NCBI GenBank assembly: GCA_013202615.1
Contig: JABMRL010000132.1
Coordinates: forward strand, 1 to 10,947
DNA: 10,947 nucleotides
Reading direction: 5' to 3'
Source: Dehalococcoidia bacterium
GTDB taxonomy: Bacteria; Chloroflexota; Dehalococcoidia; Dehalococcoidales; RBG-16-60-22
Shown here: one piece after another, positions 6,447 through 10,947 of the stretch
Position numbering within the stretch: position 1 is the stretch's first letter
Layout: every line of letters starts with the position of its first letter
Notes under the pieces: model-generated
What the model was told of the DNA's origin: nothing
The model's database searches: none
What the model saw: the letters and a program-made list of their open reading frames with translations, nothing else
Program-made: the position numbers and the translations under genes

Positions 6447-7781
6447 CTACCCGATCATCTTGCTCGGTAGCCACAGCATCAGCTGTGGAAACGCGACGAA
6501 CAAGCCAAGCGCTACCATTACCAGGACGACAAATGGAATTACCCCACGAATTATATCACCGCTGGTTACTCCCAGGTCCGGGTCGGCGCTTCCCTGGCAG
6601 ACGAATATCGCCTGGGCGAGGGGTGGGGTCATAAATGACATCTGAAGGTTAACGCAGAGCATCAGGGCAAACCACACCGGGTCAAACCCCAGCTCGGGCG
6701 CAATGGGTACCAGTATCGAGACAATGATTAGAATGATGCTCATCCAGTCGATAAACATGCCCAGGATAAATGCCGCCAGCATGATGGCGAAAAAAGCACC
6801 CCACCGTCCGAAAGGCATAGTCAGAATCAGTTCGCTAATAACCTCTTTACCACCGATGTATATAAAAACGCCCACGACCGCATTGGCACATGCCGTTATG
6901 AGCATAACAAAACCGGTAACTCGCAAAGTCTCTCGCATGGCATATTTCATCAGCTTCAGGCTAAACTTTCGGCAGACAATGGTGACCAGAAGCGTGGCGG
7001 TAGCCCCGACGCCAGCTGCCTCGTAAACGGTGGCGACGCCAAAGAATATCGTTCCCAGAACTGACATTATAATAATCAGAGGCGGAAATACCCAGCCCAG
7101 AAGCAGGGTTATCTTTCTGGCAAAGGAGATTTGTCTTTCCTCAAAGGGTGCCGGGGGGCCTATTTGCGGCTGAAGCCCGCAACGAACGACAACGTAGGTC
7201 AGATATAAACCGGAGAGGATAAAGCCAGGAATGAAGGCGCCGAAGAACAGCCTGCCTACAGATAAGCCGGCCGTCATGCCCAGGATGACCAGCATAATAC
7301 TGGGGGGAATGAGAATGCCGAGGGTTCCGCCAGCGCAAATTACGCCACAGGCCAGCTCCTTGCTGTAACCCCTCTCCAGCATTGAGCGCAGGGAAATAGT
7401 GGTCAGCATGCTCACCGAAGCCTGGACAACCGCCAGGCCGGCCGCGATAATCGTGCCCAGTATCAGGGTACTCAGCGCCAATCCCCCCCTCAGTCTTCCC
7501 AGCCACAGGTGCAAAGCACCATAGAGATTCTCGGCAAGCGTCGAATGCGCGAGCAGGACTCCCATGAAAGTGAAGAGCGGAATGGCCAGCATATTGTGAT
7601 TCATTATTATGTGATAGATACGACTGTACATCAGCCAGAATACTGGTGGCCCAATAACTAAATAGCCGATGATAGTGGCTACACCGATTAAAACCAGGGC
7701 GATGTGAAAGCCGCTCAGGATACCGGCAAGTACCGCCACCAGGAATACCAGCGCTATGATTTCGGGGCTTATCTCGATCAC
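6447..7781 (-). CDS. dctM: TRAP transporter large membrane subunit (DctM)
   Basis: 444-residue membrane protein of the TRAP transporter DctM family, the ion-coupled permease that imports organic anions or similar solutes. Almost the whole chain is hydrophobic, with about 11-12 predicted helices. Recognisable segments are IPLFTFMGVLLAHS, AGGTLGILIPPSIMLVILG (the characteristic GxLGxLIPPS motif), FGAFIPGFIL and FIDWMSIILIIVSILVPI. The length matches the family. The start is GTG at 7779-7781, overlapping the dctQ stop as GTGA, so the two are translationally coupled. No periplasmic binding protein (dctP) gene follows or precedes it in this window. The substrate cannot be inferred without dctP. 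The gene is convergent with the DUF72 unit, and its stop lies in a weak hairpin (GCTACCCGA with TCGGTAGC). Confidence 0.95.
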   Translation of the reverse strand: MIEISPEIIALVFLVAVLAGILSGFHIALVLIGVATIIGYLVIGPPVFWLMYSRIYHIIMNHNMLAIPLFTFMGVLLAHSTLAENLYGALHLWLGRLRGGLALSTLILGTIIAAGLAVVQASVSMLTTISLRSMLERGYSKELACGVICAGGTLGILIPPSIMLVILGMTAGLSVGRLFFGAFIPGFILSGLYLTYVVVRCGLQPQIGPPAPFEERQISFARKITLLLGWVFPPLIIIMSVLGTIFFGVATVYEAAGVGATATLLVTIVCRKFSLKLMKYAMRETLRVTGFVMLITACANAVVGVFIYIGGKEVISELILTMPFGRWGAFFAIMLAAFILGMFIDWMSIILIIVSILVPIAPELGFDPVWFALMLCVNLQMSFMTPPLAQAIFVCQGSADPDLGVTSGDIIRGVIPFVVLVMVALGLFVAFPQLMLWLPSKMIG

Positions 7782-8293
7782 AGCGCCTTGCCCCTGGCCA
7801 GAAGGTATACGTCACGGGTGAACCGGGCCCCGAATTGAAGGAAGAAAAGGCTCAATCCAAGCAGAATCAATGTTTTATGCAGCAAGGGGAGTGGTACTGC
7901 CCCACTATAACCTATGTCTACAAATTTACCACCGAGCAAGGCGCCCCACATTGCTCCGCCCGCCAGCACAATCAAAGCGCCAAATAAAGGGAAAAAGAAT
8001 AACGTGGCGCCGGTAATATTAACCAGCGCCTGTTTACGCGGCGAGAGGCGGGTATAGATGAAATCTACTCTGATATGCGAGTCAAGCAGTTGAGCATAGG
8101 CCCAACCCAGGACTACAATGGCACTGCCCAACATGCGGAGGGAACCGAACGCCCATTGTGTTGGCGAGTTAAACACATATCGGGAGACAACTTCATACAG
8201 GATGACCACAATCAGAACGGCGACAAGCCAATTGGATATAGATGCTGCCCGTTCGTTCAGCGTGTCAATGGCACGCAATATCCTCTTTATCAT
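7778..8293 (-). CDS. dctQ: TRAP transporter small membrane subunit (DctQ)
   Basis: 171-residue four-helix protein of the DctQ family, the small subunit that pairs with DctM. Helices lie at about 20-40, 50-70, 90-115 and 135-158. SHIRVDFIY (about 73-81) and the SRYVFNSPTQWAFG segment after helix 1 match the family signature. It is the first gene of the minus-strand pair; dctP, which normally precedes or follows, is absent. No good ribosome site lies before the ATG at 8291-8293, so translation may be weak or the true start may lie slightly downstream. A TATAAT on the minus strand (8367-8372) about 75 bp upstream is a possible -10. Confidence 0.93.
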   Translation of the reverse strand: MIKRILRAIDTLNERAASISNWLVAVLIVVILYEVVSRYVFNSPTQWAFGSLRMLGSAIVVLGWAYAQLLDSHIRVDFIYTRLSPRKQALVNITGATLFFFPLFGALIVLAGGAMWGALLGGKFVDIGYSGAVPLPLLHKTLILLGLSLFFLQFGARFTRDVYLLARGKAL

Positions 8294-8366
8294 TACAACT
8301 TAAACTTTGCTAAGGGTTGCCGGTGTGCAGACGGAGATTTACCGGCTGTCTCCAGCACTAAAGTAT

Positions 8367-8374
8367 ATTATAAT
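8367..8374. promoter_or_regulatory. Overlapping -10-like boxes facing both ways
   Basis: ATTATAAT contains TATAAT on the plus strand (8369-8374) and TATAAT on the minus strand (8367-8372). It sits between dctQ and the truncated B12-domain gene. Neither direction has a convincing -35 at the right spacing, so use as a dctQ promoter is only possible. Confidence 0.3.
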
Positions 8375-8395
8375 CGGTGCTCGGAGTGCAAAGTA

Positions 8396-8611
8396 ATCCG
8401 CGCCAGCGCTCATCTGCACCTGTTCTCCGAGGTAGTTCAGCAGCTGAAAGAAAAAGGGGCTGGCGATATCACCGTTATTGGGGGTGGCATCATCCCTGAA
8501 GAGGATATCCCTGCGCTCAAGGAAGCTGGTATCAGGGAGATATTTCTACCCGGTGCATCTCTGGATGGAATACTGGACTGGACCAGAGAGAACATAAAGC
8601 CGGTAAGATAG
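8396..8611 (+). pseudogene. C-terminal remnant of a cobalamin-binding domain (methylmalonyl-CoA mutase type)
   Basis: From about 8402 the frame reads SAHLHLFSEVVQQLKEKG, then DITVIGGGIIPEEDIPALKE, GIREIFLPGAS and DWTRENIK, ending at TAG 8609-8611. This is the last half of the B12-binding domain of methylmalonyl-CoA mutase small/C-terminal subunits and relatives. The part with the cobalamin-ligand motif DxHxxG is missing: upstream of about 8396 the frame contains only unrelated sequence, antisense to dctQ. There is no in-frame ATG, GTG or TTG near the homology start. About 70 residues cannot form a full domain, so this is read as a 5'-truncated gene. GGAG at 8383-8386 upstream is probably chance. 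The homology break marks a likely rearrangement point. Confidence 0.7.
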
Positions 8612-8671
8612 CTTTCTTCACCCGACAATTTCTCAGACCAGCCCGGTAATAGTTGCTCTCTTATTCCCTCG

Positions 8672-8709
8672 CCATTGAATATGACATTAGTCATATACGA
8701 ATGGTTTTT
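8672..8709 (+). terminator. Hairpin plus T-run: candidate intrinsic terminator, or operator
   Basis: ATATGAC (8679-8685), ATTA, GTCATAT (8690-8696) is a perfect inverted repeat. Outer arms CCATT (8672-8676) and AATGG (8700-8704) extend it with a small asymmetry, and five T follow (8705-8709). Placed 60 bp after the B12 remnant, this fits an intrinsic terminator. The inner part, with TGA...TCA symmetry, also resembles operators of ArsR/SmtB metal regulators, and the next gene is a metal permease, so a regulatory site is a real alternative. Confidence 0.45.
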
Positions 8710-8716
8710 ACTGGCA

Positions 8717-8735
8717 TAAAATAGACGATAGGAGG
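8717..8735 (+). promoter_or_regulatory. -10-like box and orphan ribosome site upstream of the permease
   Basis: TAAAAT at 8717-8722 could be a -10 for the permease gene; no -35 is clear. AGGAGG at 8730-8735 is a full Shine-Dalgarno sequence but is 76 bases before the permease ATG and is followed only by an ATA-initiated four-codon frame. It may be a relic or a leader element. Confidence 0.35.
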
Positions 8736-8811
8736 TTAAGCCCATAAAATATAAGTAATAAATCAAGGTAACAGAATTAAACCTGCATGAAAATAATGGA
8801 GAAACTGAGCC

Positions 8812-9816
8812 ATGATACTCCAATTCTTCCTTGTATTTAAGGATTATCTAATTGAATTATTACCTTTTCTGGCAGCGGGCTTCTTCCTGAGTGGATTAAT
8901 CCACGAATTTATCCCTACCGGCTGGGTGGAGAGGCACCTCGGGGGGAAAGGAATCAAACCGCTCCTATACTCCACTCTTGTCGGAACAGCTCTTCCCGTC
9001 TGCTGTCTTGGCTCCCTACCAGTGGCGGTAAGCCTTCATCAAAAAGGCGCCAGATTGGGGCCGGTTTTAGCATTTCTAGTAGCAACACCAGCCACCTCCG
9101 TAACCGCCCTCCTGGTCTGTTACGGTCTGCTGGGTATCAAGTTCACTGCCTTCATATTCTTTGCCGTGATAGTGATGGGCCTGGTCATGGGGCTTGTCGG
9201 GAACCTGATAAAGGTACAACCCGGAGCTTCTGCGTCTCAGGATGAACAACTGGCCACAGACCCGATTTGCGGAATGAACGTAGAAATAGGGAAGGCGGTT
9301 AAAACAGAGTATAAGGGGGAGATTTACTATTTCTGTTGCTCCCATTGCCAGCAGGCATTTGAAAGTCGACCCGAGGAATATTCGAGAGGCAATTCCAAAA
9401 ATATTGCTCACAGGCTGAAGCACGTCTTGAAATACTCCTTTGTGGACATGGTTAAGGAGATAGGCCCTGAGCTGCTCTTAGGATTGGCCCTGGCCGCACT
9501 GGTAGTGACGATTACCCCGGTTGGGAAATTTGTCGGGGATTATTTTGGCAGCGGCCTAGGCTATCTCTTCAGCCTTGGTTTTGGTCTTGTCATGTATATT
9601 TGCTCCACAGCCAGTGTGCCATTGGTGCATGCTTTCATATCGCAGGGGATGAACATCGGCGCCGGGATGGTACTGTTGATAGCAGGGCCAGTTACCAGCC
9701 TGGGGACTATCCTGGTGTTAAGAAAGGAGTTCGGCGGCCGGACTCTGCTCATCTATCTGGCTGTCATCAGCGTACTAGCTCTGGCTTCAGGCTATGGCTT
9801 CTCCCTAACAGGATAG
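8812..9816 (+). CDS. SO_0444/ArsP-type metal permease with inserted YHS domain
   Basis: 334-residue inner-membrane permease of the DUF318/ArsP (SO_0444-like) superfamily, linked to export of metals or organoarsenicals. First half: helices within 1-30 and 82-133 flanking LPVCCLGSLPVAVSLHQKGA (61-80), with a Cys pair (C64, C65) at the family's conserved Cys position. A YHS domain follows (about 148-192): TDPICGMNV, then YYFCCSHCQQAF with C153, C175, C176 and C179, a metal-binding module common in copper and heavy-metal proteins. Second half: VMYICSTASVPLVHAFISQG (260-279, C264) and AGPVTSLGTI (291-300), the repeat-related motif. The ATG at 8812 has GGAG ten bases upstream. It stands alone, with no adjacent regulator gene; a palindrome upstream could be an operator. 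Direction and substrate (Cu, Zn, As) are inferred from the family. Confidence 0.88.
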   Translation: MILQFFLVFKDYLIELLPFLAAGFFLSGLIHEFIPTGWVERHLGGKGIKPLLYSTLVGTALPVCCLGSLPVAVSLHQKGARLGPVLAFLVATPATSVTALLVCYGLLGIKFTAFIFFAVIVMGLVMGLVGNLIKVQPGASASQDEQLATDPICGMNVEIGKAVKTEYKGEIYYFCCSHCQQAFESRPEEYSRGNSKNIAHRLKHVLKYSFVDMVKEIGPELLLGLALAALVVTITPVGKFVGDYFGSGLGYLFSLGFGLVMYICSTASVPLVHAFISQGMNIGAGMVLLIAGPVTSLGTILVLRKEFGGRTLLIYLAVISVLALASGYGFSLTG

Positions 9817-9884
9817 AACCGGTAATACACGCCTGTCTTTGAGCAGGGAATACTCTTAATATTTCTTGAATAATTAAGGGAAAG

Positions 9885-9914
9885 TTCACTTAATCAGGCG
9901 AGTTGTGCTAAAAT
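9885..9914 (+). promoter_or_regulatory. Promoter of hyuB
   Basis: TTCACT (9885-9890), an 18-bp spacer and an extended -10 TGCTAAAAT (9906-9914). Transcription would start near 9921 and leave a leader of about 150 nt. This is the only good promoter-like signal in the 253-bp gap after the permease. Confidence 0.55.
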
Positions 9915-9925
9915 GCCGTAAAACC

Positions 9926-10025
9926 GCTTGCCTCGATTCATTTTCGCGAGTGAATTCAGCCTTCATCCCAGCTACTTAAATCTGGCAAGCTGAAGCGCAT
10001 CAGACTACATACGCCGCGATGAAGG
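9926..10025 (+). promoter_or_regulatory. Structured 5' leader with competing pairings ahead of hyuB
   Basis: Three perfect long-range complements overlap: GCTTGCC (9926-9932) with GGCAAGC (9984-9990), TTCAGC (9955-9960) with GCTGAA (9989-9994), and CCTTCATC (9960-9967) with GATGAAGG (10018-10025). Pairs one and two share bases 9989-9990, and pairs two and three share base 9960, so they cannot all be complete at once. This pattern is expected of a regulatory leader, but it matches no riboswitch class I recognise, and chance is possible. Confidence 0.35.
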
Positions 10026-10069
10026 ACAGCGAGTTATGGCAACGCAGATAATAGACAAGGAGGTCGCCT

Positions 10070-10947
10070 GTGAACGCAGCCGAGTCAACTAAAAGTGAGC
10101 ATCCAGCCCTTGACCCCATCAGGTTTGAAGTTATCCGGAACCTGATGCACGCTTTTGTAGAAGAGATGGCTGCCGCCCTGGCAAGGTCAGCCTACTCGAC
10201 AAACATTAAAACCCGTCGCGACCATTCATGTACCTTCTTTGATGTCAAGGGAAAGATGGTTGACCAAGCTTCCGACCAGCCTTCCCACCTCGGCGCGCTG
10301 GTCTTCTCTGTGCCGGCAGTACTGGAAGAGTATGGCATAGAGAATCTTGAGCCCGGCGACGGGATACTGGTCAACGACGCGCACCGCGGCCTGGTCCACC
10401 TGAATGACGTTTGTCTTATTTCCCCCGTCCATTACCAGGGGAAAATCTTCGGCTACGTGGCCAACGCCGCTCATCATGTTGATATCGGCGGGAGAGCACC
10501 GGGAAGTATAGCCATGACAACGGACATCTTCCAGGAAGGGTTAATCGTGCCGGGCGTTAAGTTTGTGAAGCGTGGTGAAATCGACAAGGATATGCTGAAA
10601 TGGTTCATCGCGAATGTGCGTGGCAAGAAGGAGTCCGCAGGTGACCTCAGGGCTCAGGTGGCATCAAATAAGCTTGGCATAAGAAGGATAGTGGAGCTGC
10701 TGGATAAGTTCGGAGTGGATGTGATAAATGCAGCGATAGGGCAACTCCATGAATATACCGAGCGCAGAGTCCGTCATGAGTTACAGAAGTTTCCCGACGG
10801 TGTGTTTGAGGGCGATGCGTATGTTGATGACGACGGTATAACGGGTGAGCCGGTATGTATCAAGGCTAAAGTAATCATCAAAAAAGGAGATGTGACCGTC
10901 GACCTGACCGGCTCGGACCCGCAAAACAGGGGGCCGATGAACTCCAC
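10070..10947 (+). CDS. hyuB: Hydantoinase B/oxoprolinase family protein, 5' part
   Basis: Open from GTG at 10070 to the window edge (292 codons seen; the family is usually 500-600 residues, so about half is present). HyuB-type subunits work with a HyuA partner in ATP-dependent hydrolysis or carboxylation of cyclic amides and ketones. Family motifs are clear: DPIRFEVIRNLMHAFVEEM (15-33), STNIKTRRDHSCTFFD (43-58), VNDAHRGLVHLNDV (101-114), HHVDIGGRAPGS (135-146, probable metal-binding His/Asp) and AGDLRAQVASN (190-200). The start is well supported: AAGGAGGT (10057-10064) is five bases upstream. Compared with the usual NDPxxGGxH, this protein has NDAHRGLVH. It is the first gene of its transcription unit; hyuA is not upstream and may lie beyond the window. 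Substrate unknown. Confidence 0.9.
   Translation, partial: MNAAESTKSEHPALDPIRFEVIRNLMHAFVEEMAAALARSAYSTNIKTRRDHSCTFFDVKGKMVDQASDQPSHLGALVFSVPAVLEEYGIENLEPGDGILVNDAHRGLVHLNDVCLISPVHYQGKIFGYVANAAHHVDIGGRAPGSIAMTTDIFQEGLIVPGVKFVKRGEIDKDMLKWFIANVRGKKESAGDLRAQVASNKLGIRRIVELLDKFGVDVINAAIGQLHEYTERRVRHELQKFPDGVFEGDAYVDDDGITGEPVCIKAKVIIKKGDVTVDLTGSDPQNRGPMNS

Noticed and set aside
7141..7815. 224-residue minus-strand ORF overlapping dctM and dctQ
   Set aside because: Overlaps two well-supported TRAP genes in another frame; the composition is that of a shadow.
8075..8395. 5' part of a 178-residue frame fused to the B12-domain remnant
   Set aside because: This part is antisense to dctQ and shows no family similarity; only the portion after about 8396 is homologous to anything recognisable.
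10036..10092. Short ORF overlapping the hyuB start as a hyuA tail or leader peptide
   Set aside because: 18 codons from an ATG without a ribosome site; it contains the hyuB Shine-Dalgarno sequence and resembles no known protein end.
1..10947. CRISPR array, tRNA, rRNA, insertion sequence or defence-system genes
   Set aside because: No spaced direct repeats, cloverleaf-like sequence, transposase motifs or defence-protein motifs were seen on either strand.

Overview
The window (10,947 bp, mid-GC) is an ordinary-looking stretch of bacterial chromosome with no phage, IS, CRISPR, rRNA or tRNA. The gene set suggests a Chloroflexota, Dehalococcoidia-like environmental bacterium: a selenocysteine-containing SelD, a hydantoinase-B family enzyme, a TRAP transporter, a COG1533-like radical SAM protein and a standalone LigD-type phosphoesterase. 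This assignment comes from general gene content only and is of low to moderate confidence.

Left part (1-2479). A standalone LigD-type 3'-phosphoesterase (minus) and an Fe/Mn superoxide dismutase (plus) diverge from a 243-bp region carrying two near-consensus sigma70-type promoters, each with a 17-bp spacer. Next is selD. Its real start is at 1430, and the catalytic position is an in-frame UGA at 1481 read as selenocysteine, followed at once by a hairpin that could be the bacterial SECIS. A conventional ORF call starts at 1565 and loses the active site.

Middle part (2587-6446). In order: a radical SAM protein with an extra C-terminal cysteine cluster; a 59-residue two-helix membrane protein with no AUG/GUG/UUG start in frame; a 110-residue membrane-anchored unknown; a class I SAM methyltransferase; a DUF72/YecE protein; and a doubtful small membrane ORF. 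All are on the plus strand.

Right part (6447-10947). A minus-strand TRAP pair, dctQ-dctM (GTGA overlap), has no dctP beside it. Immediately upstream of dctQ, on the plus strand, lies only the C-terminal end of a cobalamin-binding domain of the methylmalonyl-CoA mutase type, so this junction looks like an old rearrangement scar. Then comes a hairpin followed by a T-run, an SO_0444/ArsP-type metal permease with a YHS domain inserted between its two membrane halves, and, after a promoter and a structured leader of about 150 nt, the 5' part of a hydantoinase-B (HyuB) gene that runs off the window.

There is little sign of one pathway linking all these genes. The coherent themes are oxidative-stress and DNA-end repair (left), selenium metabolism (selD) and transport (right). 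I found no convincing new multi-gene system. The most informative items are the UGA-containing selD, the small membrane gene without a standard start, the truncated B12-domain gene next to a TRAP operon lacking its binding protein, the YHS-split permease, and the leader ahead of hyuB with competing pairings.
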